Shown: piece by piece, positions 49,110 through 58,400 of the stretch
Position numbering within the stretch: position 1 is the stretch's first letter
Layout of the letters: every line of letters begins with the position of its first letter
Assembly (NCBI GenBank): GCA_023212725.1
Contig: JALBYF010000064.1
Location: 1 to 64,000 of the forward strand
DNA from: Tranzscheliella williamsii
Lineage: Eukaryota; Basidiomycota; Ustilaginomycetes; Ustilaginales; Ustilaginaceae
Direction of reading: 5' to 3'
DNA length: 64,000 nucleotides
Position numbers and translations under genes: made by a program
The notes under the pieces: model-generated
Databases searched by the model: none
What the model was told of the DNA's origin: nothing
The model's input: the letters and a program-made list of their open reading frames with translations, nothing else

Positions 49110-50699
49110 CTACTGGATTTTGGTCTGGACGCGCTGGACGACGCCGGCGCCGACAAAGAGGAGCAGCGCGGCGAGGGCAACCGCGAGCACCTTCTGGAGA
49201 TGCGCAGAGGGGGCCAGGGTGTACTTGACCTGTCGGGGCGGAGGGAGCTGGGTCAGTTGGCTGTGCACGGCGGGGAGTGAAAGAGGCGGGCGGCGACTTA
49301 CGTATACGATGCGGGCGTGGTGGCCGGAGCAGGCGCGCTTGGCGAGCGAGATGGTGGGGCGGCCCACGGTGTCGAGGTAGGACTTGGTGGTGGAGTGGTG
49401 GACGTCGAGCGGGAAGGGCAGCTCGAGGTGGATGTTGGTTGCGCGCTCGGGGAGGACAATGTCGACGCTGAGCGCGTCGACGGCGACGTCGCGCATCGGG
49501 GTGAAGAGGGGGACGGCGGCGAGGTACTGGTGTTTGCCGAGCGCGCGTGCCCAGCCGCCCGAAAGCGGGACATTGAAGCCGACGGAAAACGAGTAGTTCC
49601 AGCCGCCGAGGAGCGGGAAGCGCGGCTGCAGCTCGAGCAGACTGAGTGTGCTAGGCGCAACGCTGCCAGGCAGCGCGGCGACCGTCTCCGGGTCCGGCGG
49701 CGATGCACGGAAGCGCGACGTAGAGACGTTGCCGATCTGGTCGATGAAGTACGGGTCGCGCGCGCCCGCCGGCAACAGCATCTGTATCGACGAAAGCGCC
49801 CCGCCCGACCCCTTCTTGTAGAACGACGACATCTGGTGCTCAATGCGAGAGAAGTGGCCTTTGAGCGTCGGCCCGCTGTTGCGCAGCAGCATCCGGTCCT
49901 CGACAGATAGCGCATCGCCCCAGTGGCTTAGCTCGGCAACGCGGTGCAGAGAGACAACCGTGGCCTGCGGCGCGTCGGCTTGGTAGTGAACGCCCCCCTG
50001 CTCGACAGCACTAGAGGCGGCAGTGTAGGGCGCGACCTTGGTGAACGGGCCGAAAGTAACAACGGAGCCCGACTTGGTGGCGGAGGTGGGAGCGTAGGAG
50101 AGGATCTTGGGCGAGGGGACCTTGACCTTGACACGTGCCGAGTCGGTGGGATAAGGCGAGCGGATGTGGGCATCGCCATTCCACAGGAAGAGCTGCGGCT
50201 CGGTCTGCTTGATCTGTTTGGGCAGGGGCGTGGTGGCATGGTTGAGCGTGGACTCGAGTGTCAGCGTTACGCCCTCCACGCCGATCGTGTTCCTGGGGAT
50301 CTCGACGGAGAAGACGTAGGTGGTAGCGTCCTGGTCGAGCGCGCCGAGCTCGTGGATCTCAAGAACAGGGCGCATGCCACCCTTGTATTCAGCCGAAGAA
50401 GAGGCAAAGTCGGAGTCGAGTGCGGGCTTGATCGTAGCGCGGCTCCAAGACAAGCTCTCCGCTTCGGACGCGGAGAGAAAGAAGTAGTATGGCGCATAGG
50501 CTGATGACGAGGAGTCTGAACCGGAGGCGGGCTTGATCCTGATGGTGGTAGTGGCCTGCGACGAAGAACCGGCGAGGTCGATCTGCTTGACAAAGTTGGT
50601 ATTGGTCCAATCGCCTGGCGCGGGAAGAGACACGGCCGCAGCTAGCGACGCCAGAGCCGAGGCCAGCAAGAGCGCTGGACGAAGCTGGGACAACAGCAT
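49110..50699 (-). CDS. Ribophorin I / OST1, oligosaccharyltransferase subunit
   Basis: The frame is open throughout (529 codons), but a 72-bp intron at 49301-49230 (GTAAGT...CAG, 24 codons) is likely: removing it joins RIVY to VKYTLAPSAHLQKVLAV and leaves 505 residues. A cleavable signal peptide covers about 1-22 (LRPALLLASALASLAAA). Luminal family motifs include NTNFVKQIDL, RPVLEIHELGALDQ, SHWGDALSVEDRMLLRNSG, YYIDQ-type DPYFIDQIGNVSTSR and FPLLGGWNYSFSVGFNVPL. One C-terminal membrane span (VLAVALAALLLFVGAGVV) follows. OST1 is part of the ER complex that moves the oligosaccharide to Asn residues. The gene is convergent with Zn2Cys6 (73 bp) and divergent from CDC45. Confidence 0.93.
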   Translation of the reverse strand: MLLSQLRPALLLASALASLAAAVSLPAPGDWTNTNFVKQIDLAGSSSQATTTIRIKPASGSDSSSSAYAPYYFFLSASEAESLSWSRATIKPALDSDFASSSAEYKGGMRPVLEIHELGALDQDATTYVFSVEIPRNTIGVEGVTLTLESTLNHATTPLPKQIKQTEPQLFLWNGDAHIRSPYPTDSARVKVKVPSPKILSYAPTSATKSGSVVTFGPFTKVAPYTAASSAVEQGGVHYQADAPQATVVSLHRVAELSHWGDALSVEDRMLLRNSGPTLKGHFSRIEHQMSSFYKKGSGGALSSIQMLLPAGARDPYFIDQIGNVSTSRFRASPPDPETVAALPGSVAPSTLSLLELQPRFPLLGGWNYSFSVGFNVPLSGGWARALGKHQYLAAVPLFTPMRDVAVDALSVDIVLPERATNIHLELPFPLDVHHSTTKSYLDTVGRPTISLAKRACSGHHARIVYVSRRPPLSLPAVHSQLTQLPPPRQVKYTLAPSAHLQKVLAVALAALLLFVGAGVVQRVQTKIQ

Positions 50700-51176
50700 G
50701 ATGGAGTAGCTGCTGACAGCAAGACAGTCTACTAGAACGGATCTAGATGGAATGGCGAGCGGAAGAGGTCATGGGCTAAGAGCGAGGCAAAGCGAGGCAG
50801 AGCGAGGCTCAGCGAGGCTCACTGTTGCTGATGCCTGGCTGGACAGTGCACGGTAGCCTTTCTTCCAGCTCACCTACTCATGCGACAAGTGGAAAGCGCG
50901 GTATGAACAACCTAACATTCCAGCTACGTAAGCCTACTCAACGCGAAGCGCGTCCGCCAATTTCCGCCCGTCGTGTTGGTCTTCTTCTCCACTTGCTGTA
51001 TCCCGCACTATTCACATTGTGGATTTGCCTCTTAGCCTTCTCCCTTCCCACTGCCATCGACCTTTTCCTACTGGGCCAGAGCAGGTCAACTACAGGCACA
51101 AGCAACGCGGCACTTCTGCTGCCAGAGATCGCGTGACAGGAGAAACAAGATTGGCTATTGTTCAGTATCTCGCTCA
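50700..51176. promoter_or_regulatory. Divergent promoter, OST1 / CDC45
   Basis: 477 bp. It contains four head-to-tail 10-bp units AGCGAGGCNN at 50781-50820. No gene was found, and no MCB-type ACGCGT was noted by eye. Confidence 0.45.
50781..50820 (+). repeat. Four tandem 10-bp units
   Basis: AGCGAGGCAA, AGCGAGGCAG, AGCGAGGCTC and AGCGAGGCTC, 81 bp upstream of the OST1 start on its promoter side. Confidence 0.85.
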
Positions 51177-53606
51177 ATGGTCGTCGTAGCCTGTCCCAAC
51201 TCGTCGCTGCTAGATGTGCACGTCGCCCCGCATCAGGACGGCATCGCTTCTGCTCCTTCCAGCAAGCACGACTATGCTTCGGCATACACACGCATTCGGT
51301 CCGCGGCGAGGGCCGCGGGCAATGGCGTATCCAGCGTCCTCATCCTCAGCTCGCCGGACGTGGACTCGGTCTGCGCCACTCGCATACTCACCACGCTGCT
51401 CATCGAGGACGATATCCCGCATCGTATCGTTCCTGTCGATGGCTATCGCTCGCTGATGCAGACGCTCGCCTCCGCCTTCCCGGCGGATCCCAACGCCGCC
51501 TCTACGTCCGCCTCGGCCAACGTCTCCACCGACGTCAGGAGCCTGATCTTCATCAACCTCGGCGCCGTCCTCAGCTTGCCCACCACATTCCCCATCCCGG
51601 AGCAATGCACGCTCCACGTCATCGATTCCCATAGGCCGTGGAACCTCGAGAATCTGTTTGCCACATCCGAAGCCAACGACAGCATTTGGTGTTGGGATGA
51701 CGGCGAGGTGCTCAACAACCTGTGCCGACAGGGTGGCGAGAGAGACGCCTTTGAACGCCTCGAATTCGACCTGGCCGACAGCAGCGACGAAGACGAAGAC
51801 GGCGACCAGGACAGCGCCGGCGAAGAGGGGCGTAGCGGCGACGAGTTTAGCGACACCGATGCCGAAGAGGCGCGCGGCCAAGGCGGGAAGCGCAAGCGAA
51901 GCTCGGCCTCTCGGTCTCGCTCGCCGTCACGCTCCCGGTCCGCTTCGGCCGCCAGCTCGGTCCAAGACGGTTCGGACGACGAGGGCGGACGTTTTCGACG
52001 CGCGGCGTCACACAAGAGGCGTCGGCGGCGCCGGCGCAACACGCATCCGGCCGCAGCGCGGCTGACCAACGCCGAGCGACATCGGTACCGCACTCTGCTG
52101 ACGCGCTACTACAACCGCGGAGAGAGCTTTGGCATGTCGGTCTCTTCGATGCTCTATCTCCTCTGCGAGAGCCTGGGGCGCTCGGACCGCGAGTCGCTCT
52201 GGCTCGCCGTGGTCGGGCTCACGTCGCTCTACCTCTCCAACTCGATCGACTTTGAGACGTACGACATGTATTCCTCCGCCTTTGCCTCGGAGGCGTTTGT
52301 CATTGAGCCACGCGCCGCGCGCGAGCCGGTCGAGGGCTGGTCGGCCGACCTGCTGCACAAGGACGCGGACGAGGGTGAGAGGGCATCGCGTCCGGCGCCG
52401 CGGCGGCTGGTGCGGACGATTGCGCAGAACGCCAAGGCGGACGACGCAGACGACACCACGATCCGGATCAACGCGTCGGAGCTCCGCTTCACGCTTTACC
52501 GGCACTGGAGCCTGGAGAGCTCCATGTACCATACGGCCTACGTCGCGAGCAAGCTGGGCATCTGGCGCGAGCGCGGCCTGAGCAAGCTGCGTGGGCTGAT
52601 GGCCAAGATGGGCTTCAGTCTGAGCGCAGTGCGCCAGAACTATGCGCATATGCCGCTCGACCTGCGCCGCAGCCTGGTGGCCAAGCTCGAGGCGATCGCG
52701 CCCGAGTACGGCCTGACCGAGCTGACCTACCGCGGGTTTGAGCGCAGCTTTGGTTTCCGCACTGCGGCGCTGGGCGCGAGCGACGTGGTCGAGGGGCTCT
52801 CGGCACTGCTGGTGGCGGCGCACGGTGTCAAGATTGAGGTCGAGACGCCGGGGATGCTGTTTGCGACGGGCGGGCCGGGGGGCGCACTCGCACCGCAGCC
52901 GCATCCGGCCACGCAGGGGCAGCCGTCGGAGCTATTTGCTACCCAGCGGCTCTGGAGTCTCGGCGCGGCGTTGTCCGCGGAGCCAACGGCGTCGGCAGCC
53001 GGGGATGCTACCGCCGAGGCAGACGAGGTGGCGCGGCTCGAGAGCGCCGAGCGCGAGGTGTGGGTAGCCAACTTCTACGAGGCGTACCGCGCGCTCGACG
53101 CGCGGCGAGCGGCGTCGGTGGATCTGCTCCGCTCTTCGCTCGTGCTCGCACAGGCGCTCCACCGCCGCATTGTTGCGCGCGGCGTCAGCCTGATCACCAA
53201 CCAGACCATCCGCACCCTCCGCCACTTCCGCCTCGCCATCCTCAAGGACGGCCCCGACCTCGCCCTCTTCTCCCACCACGACATGCTCGCCCGCCTCGCC
53301 CGCTGGCTCGCCACAAGCCTCCGCGACATCATCATAGACTCCCACCAGCCCAAAGCCGCCAACGCGCCCCTCCCCTTCCTCCTCGCCGCCCTCATCCCTG
53401 CCCGCGACTCCTTCCTCGTCCTCGGCCATACCGCCGCCCCCCGCCACGGCGCTACAGAACACAACCACTTCACTACCGCCTTCACCCACGCCGCCAAACT
53501 CTCCGGCGCCCGCGTCCGCCACGACCGCTTCCAATCCGCCGCCATCCAGGTCCGCAAAAACGACCTCGCCGCCTTCATCGAAAAGGTTCACCTCAAGATC
53601 CGCTAA
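51177..53606 (+). CDS. CDC45, component of the CMG replicative helicase
   Basis: 809 codons, no intron. CDC45 joins MCM2-7 and GINS at replication forks. The N-terminal catalytically dead DHH/RecJ-like domain is visible: VLILSSPDVDSVCATRILTT, then IPHRIVPVDGYRSL, and HVIDSHRPWNLENLF followed by the acidic WCWDDGEVLNNL. An acidic linker (about 200-235) and a basic Arg/Ser-rich stretch with KRRRRRRR (about 237-290, a likely nuclear signal) follow. The conserved second half has RYYNRGESFGMSVSSMLYLL, then TLYRHWSLESSMYHTAYVAS, KLGIWRERGLSKLRGLMAKM and AFIEKVHLKIR at the end. Length is somewhat above yeast Cdc45 because of loop extensions. Its DHH-type motif I reads SPDVDS, not the metal-binding DxD of the enzyme at 8765. 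Confidence 0.94.
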   Translation: MVVVACPNSSLLDVHVAPHQDGIASAPSSKHDYASAYTRIRSAARAAGNGVSSVLILSSPDVDSVCATRILTTLLIEDDIPHRIVPVDGYRSLMQTLASAFPADPNAASTSASANVSTDVRSLIFINLGAVLSLPTTFPIPEQCTLHVIDSHRPWNLENLFATSEANDSIWCWDDGEVLNNLCRQGGERDAFERLEFDLADSSDEDEDGDQDSAGEEGRSGDEFSDTDAEEARGQGGKRKRSSASRSRSPSRSRSASAASSVQDGSDDEGGRFRRAASHKRRRRRRRNTHPAAARLTNAERHRYRTLLTRYYNRGESFGMSVSSMLYLLCESLGRSDRESLWLAVVGLTSLYLSNSIDFETYDMYSSAFASEAFVIEPRAAREPVEGWSADLLHKDADEGERASRPAPRRLVRTIAQNAKADDADDTTIRINASELRFTLYRHWSLESSMYHTAYVASKLGIWRERGLSKLRGLMAKMGFSLSAVRQNYAHMPLDLRRSLVAKLEAIAPEYGLTELTYRGFERSFGFRTAALGASDVVEGLSALLVAAHGVKIEVETPGMLFATGGPGGALAPQPHPATQGQPSELFATQRLWSLGAALSAEPTASAAGDATAEADEVARLESAEREVWVANFYEAYRALDARRAASVDLLRSSLVLAQALHRRIVARGVSLITNQTIRTLRHFRLAILKDGPDLALFSHHDMLARLARWLATSLRDIIIDSHQPKAANAPLPFLLAALIPARDSFLVLGHTAAPRHGATEHNHFTTAFTHAAKLSGARVRHDRFQSAAIQVRKNDLAAFIEKVHLKIR

Positions 53607-53912
53607 ACCCGCACGCACCCCCCTCCGCACTACATCCCTGGCATCCAGTTCGTCCACAGTTCCGCTGCCGATCCCAGTACCCTTTTTCTTCCTCTGTACC
53701 TGTGCGCTCCACGGACAGCCGCGGACGGATGTGAATGTGTATCGAATCATTGGGTCAAATCAGCGTGTCCTGTGGCCGGACGTATTATAGAGACAGCAGC
53801 CTAACGCGAGCGGTCGACCACAGTCAAGTCCGCACACGGCTCGGACGAGGGGTGAGGATGCGGGCGAGCAGAGGCGCGTGGGGGGAAGGACGTCGCTTCA
53901 CGCTGCACCGCT
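53607..53912. other. Convergent 3' flanks of CDC45 and the GATA gene
   Basis: 306 bp. The + strand turns from pyrimidine-rich to purine-rich here. No gene was found. Confidence 0.4.
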
Positions 53913-55496
53913 TTACTCGGTGTCCATCGGCCGGGCCTGAGGCAGTGTTGAGGCGGCCGCGACCGGCTCTCGGGCCAGTTCGGGTGCGATGGCAGAGGTA
54001 GCTTCCGGGACCGGAGGAGCAGGGGCTGGAGCAGGTGCCGATGCTGCCAGATCGGACGGATGAGCAGGGGGAGCCGCAGCGCTTTGGGCAGAGACCGGCC
54101 CCGCCGGGTTGCCCTGCTCTTCGAGCTCAGGGGCGATAACATTGCTGCTCAGCGCGGATGGCTGGCGCGGCGCTGTATCGGCGTCGAACCTCGGCGGCTT
54201 GGACGGCGTGTTCCAGGCGGACGACCTGTCCACCTTCATTGGCGTTCCGTTGAGCGACGACGTCGAGGGAGAGAGGCCGGCGGCGGCGGCGGCAGCAGCA
54301 GCGGCTTCCGCGCTCTTGGTGGATGCTCGAAGCTCTTCCAAGGTGACCAGGGGCTGGGCGGCGGTGGGCGAAGGCTCTTCCGGGCCACCTTCCTGTTGCT
54401 GGCGTTTGCGAACAAGCTTGGCATAGTGGAGGCCACAGGCATTGCACAGCGTGCGGGCACCGTCGGGCCCGCGTCGCCACTCTGGGGTCTCGCCAGTACC
54501 GCAAGCCTGGCAGGATCCGGGGGCAGGAGCGCGGCTCCGCTTCTTGTACTGAGGAGCCTTCATGTCTCCATCCAGCCCAGGAGAAGAGAAAGAGGTGGGC
54601 AACGATCCGTCTGGGAAGACGCGCAGGGCCGAGTTGGGCGTAAAAGGCATCAGAGGGAGACCGGTGGAGTGACGCCCTTGGCGGCTGCCACCGTCCTTGG
54701 GATCCCAGTCGGACGACCTCTGGCGCTTTCGGGCCGAGTCGAGACGTGACTCGGCGGAGCGCTTGGCATGGTCGTCGCCATCGAGCTGTCGCAAGGCTAC
54801 TTCGGGCTGCGAGAGAAGGCTGCTAAGCGAGGAGGTAAGGTTGAGCGCCTTTTGGATGGTGGAGCGGACCTTGTTCGGCGTCGGGACATTGACCTGACTC
54901 ATGTGGGCAACACAGAAGTTGGCGATAGCGCTGGAAGCAGCATAGATGTCGCGCAGTTCTTCTTCTACCTTGCGCGGCAAACTGGGCTGCAGGATGCCCT
55001 GTTCTTCTGCCGCATCCTGTTCGGCGTCGCCCTCTTCAGAATGAGTCAGCGGGGCTGCGTCTACATGGCCATCGACCGGTGCGTCAGCCTCCATTGAGGC
55101 GTCACCCGCCAGTGTCTCTTGAGGAGCGGAGGAAGCGGTAGTCTGAGCAGCATCGCCGGCGTTAGGCTCGGCCTTGCCAGTTTCTACGCTGTTGCTGTTG
55201 GAAGCGTTGGTAGCAGCCGAGGCGAGCTCCGTGATGGTTTGGGCCGCAGAGGAGGCATCAGCAGCGGCAGCGGCAGCGGCTGCCACTGCCACTGGGTCGT
55301 CCGAGGCGGATGTGTTGTCTGTTCCGCTTACTGGAAGCCTTGTGGCGTGATCTGGCGCGTCCTTGAATGCTGCGATGCCTGCCTCGAGCGGTCTGGAAGA
55401 GGACGATGTGGATGCCGACGGCGAAGAGGCCGAAACGGCAGGCGCGGTAGCGTTGATGTAAGCGGACGGGGCAGACGGGGCGTGTTCCGTCGACAT
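53913..55496 (-). CDS. GATA-type zinc finger transcription factor
   Basis: 527 residues from the ATG at 55496. The frame is open to 55577, but the extra 27 residues look like leader sequence. A single GATA finger is present: Cys329, Cys332, Cys351 and Cys354 (CQACGTGETPEWRRGPDGAR, then TLCNACGLHYAKLVRKR). The 18-residue inter-Cys loop is the length found in one of the two fungal GATA classes, the other having 17. The basic tail KLVRKRQQQ follows. The N terminus is Ala/Ser/Glu-rich and the C terminus Ala/Pro-rich, both probably disordered. A helical segment at about 160-225 (VEEELRDIYAASSAIANFCV) may mediate contacts. There is no PAS domain and no second finger, so it is neither a WC-2 nor a two-finger siderophore regulator. 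The target pathway is unknown. Confidence 0.9.
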   Translation of the reverse strand: MSTEHAPSAPSAYINATAPAVSASSPSASTSSSSRPLEAGIAAFKDAPDHATRLPVSGTDNTSASDDPVAVAAAAAAAADASSAAQTITELASAATNASNSNSVETGKAEPNAGDAAQTTASSAPQETLAGDASMEADAPVDGHVDAAPLTHSEEGDAEQDAAEEQGILQPSLPRKVEEELRDIYAASSAIANFCVAHMSQVNVPTPNKVRSTIQKALNLTSSLSSLLSQPEVALRQLDGDDHAKRSAESRLDSARKRQRSSDWDPKDGGSRQGRHSTGLPLMPFTPNSALRVFPDGSLPTSFSSPGLDGDMKAPQYKKRSRAPAPGSCQACGTGETPEWRRGPDGARTLCNACGLHYAKLVRKRQQQEGGPEEPSPTAAQPLVTLEELRASTKSAEAAAAAAAAAGLSPSTSSLNGTPMKVDRSSAWNTPSKPPRFDADTAPRQPSALSSNVIAPELEEQGNPAGPVSAQSAAAPPAHPSDLAASAPAPAPAPPVPEATSAIAPELAREPVAAASTLPQARPMDTE

Positions 55497-58400
55497 GATG
55501 CTGCGCTGCAACTTGTGTCGCGTGAGCAGAGCCGGAAGAGGCAGAGAACGATGAGCGCAAAGAAAAGCTCGGTCCAAGTGCCGAGGTGTTGCTGATCGTG
55601 ATGCGCTTACGACGCAGAATGTATACGTGGATTACTGGCTGTGCCGCGACTGTATGCCGTTGCAATGCCCGGTCTGCTTCCGAGACGCGCGATCGTCAGC
55701 TATCTTCTTTATTTTCTGTGGCTCAACGCGCTGTGTCGGTACGGCCGTAGCAGAAGAGGCGCACCGCGGATGGGATGCAAGCAGATGCGTGGACGCTGAC
55801 TGCTTCGGATACTATCCGGCCGGGAGTTGGCTAGACAGGTGGATGGGTGGAAGAATGAGTGGGTGGATGGGTGGATGGATGGGCGGATGGACGGATGGAT
55901 GGATGGAGGAATGAATGGATGGAAGGAGACAGCAAGGAGGGAGAGCGGTACAGTGTATATACTTGGCTTGTTTCAGCTGACTTTGAAGGAGGGTGCCGCG
56001 AGGTCGAGATGAGCTGGTAGAAATAGGAGCGAGGGGACGGTTGTGGACGATGGAGGGCGCAGACACGATAGCTGGGAAGAGGGAGAGGAAGGCATTACCC
56101 ACCGACCGAGAGGACCGATGAAGAAGAACGCCTCCGGGCCAGCCAGGACAAGGCAGAGAGGCGACTATAGTCAGCCAACTCAAGCCAACTCAAGCCAAGC
56201 CAAGCGGGAAAAGGCCCATCCAAATCGAAATCAGAACGCGACGGGGTCTACAGCGCGACGGTGCATCTGCTTTTGGAGCGCAATTGCAAACGACCGATCT
56301 GGCTTCAAATTTCGAGACTACCCAATCGGGCAGGTATCAAATCAGATGCGTGACACATTGAAAATGGAATCGGTGGTGGTCATCATCGGTCCGACACGGA
56401 CGACATGGCCATGCAAGTGCATCGTCACACTAGATTGACGTCGAGAGTCAGCTTGGTACTCGAACTTCACGCCTCTCGTTGTGCAGTCAGCAAGGAAGAC
56501 AGAGGGGTGAGGACGGGCAGGTGCAGGGGTAGGAGGTGTCACTGGCTCGAAACGCAAGGACCGCTTAAGCATGGCTGCGAACCAAGCGAATCGGCTCCAG
56601 ATCTGGCTCCGATGCCGAGATGAGCGGCCAAGAGGTTAAGAGCTGATGCAACGGCGATGGCCATGGACATGGGTTTCCGGTGAGGAGCTGTACAATTAGC
56701 GCTGCCGAGGAAGGTGGCAAGTGCATTCCTATTTCTCGGCCACCGCTCCCGATTCGGAGTTCTTTCCGTGCCTGCATTCCGTTTCTTACTCCACGTCGAT
56801 TTCCCGCGTATGCGTGCTTACAGTGTGAGTTGTTAGTGGGAGTAGCTCGTCACGTCCGACAAAATGAGACTTGCCTGGCTAGGCGCACAGCATCGGCGCT
56901 GTCGTCACAAGCCGATGCAGCCGTCCCGATAAGGCCCACAGCAAGCGTGGCAGTGGGTGGAGACGGCAAGAACTGGTTGTCGCGCACAAGCAAGAGATGA
57001 AGACATCCTCAATAGTGCTGACCTCGGTCTGCTGAGCAATAAGGATGCCGTCAAGTAGACAGCTAGTGCTACTTGATCGTGCAGTCTTCCCACTCTTTGT
57101 CTGCGTGTCCCCACCGTCGTAGAGACCGGTACCAATTCATGCAATGCGGAAAATCACAATGAACCGGCTCTCTTTCGTACCAACGCGGCGACAGATACCG
57201 TCGAAGCGTCCGACCGGTCTATGGTGTAGACAGCTGAAGGTTGACCTTTGTTACCTCCATCCAGCGCCTCGATGATTCTCCTGGTCGTTCTCGCACGGCC
57301 TTGTCAATCGGTAGGTTGGGCCACTACCGCCATGCTTTTGCGGGTCTGCAATACCTTAAACACAAGAGCCTTAGTACACATTCCACGTACGACCGCCGAC
57401 GCGAGGTTTGCCATCCATCCCGAGCTACTCTCGTCGGACTAGCCAACGTCGCTTCGGCAGAGGGTACTCCGCGTCCGCTTCAAGAGGAAATTTACCAGTC
57501 GGAGCTACGGACAGCTCTCGGTGTCGTAGTGGGCATCGGGCCGAGCTTTGCCCTCATTCCTCGTATCTGGTTGCAATACATCCTGCGAATGAAGACGGTC
57601 GGACCTGTACCAGCTTCAAAGCTCTCCGCGCGCCCACTCCACTTCAACGCCCGTGCATTCCATCGGATTGCCTAAAAGGCGTTCAGCGAATCGAGGCAGC
57701 TTGGCTATACGACCTTTGTAGCCAAGTTGGCCCCGTCACAAGGCCAGACTGAGAAATACGTATTGTCGCAAGAAAGTCGTTGAGGCTATCGTGTTCTAAG
57801 CGACCGGTAGTGTCGATGGGAGCCGCCCATGTCAATTCTCTTCAAGAAGTCTAGGCTTTGAACTTCAGGCGAGCTTGGTTGGCAAAGCAGACCCCACCCA
57901 CTCAACTGTAGCAACAGCACATAAAGCATGTACGAGATGCGAGGTGCCGCGGTTGCAAATTGAGGCTTGCGGCTCAGCTTGCAAAAGAAGAGTGTGAAAT
58001 CGGACCTATCTCGACCCGATGCGTTCATTGCACTCGATTCTGCCAAATTTTCGAATCGATTGTTGGGGATCGGCTCGCGATCCGTTGCAGCACTTGCTTC
58101 AACGTGGGCCACACGAGCCTTGCATCGGCGATTCGTCACCAGACTGCATCCGGATTCGCATCTGAGCATCGGGTCCCTCTCCGAGATCTGGAAGTGTTGC
58201 AGGACTCTATTTCCATATTCGCCTTCTGGGCAACACCAAAGATCGTGTCAGAGAGAAGAGTGTCGGCCCTCGCAAGAAGTGTGAGCGCAATGAACGACGA
58301 TGTTGTCAGCGCGCTGTCGACCGCCGAATCATCACAATCAACCATATTCGGGATTGCGATCTGGCTGCAGCCGAACGTCGGGCGGGAAGGCTTCCTCAGC

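Noticed and set aside
57241..57752. Overlapping + frames of 64-144 codons
   Set aside because: No recognisable domain, no splice logic joining them; left as part of the unresolved interval.
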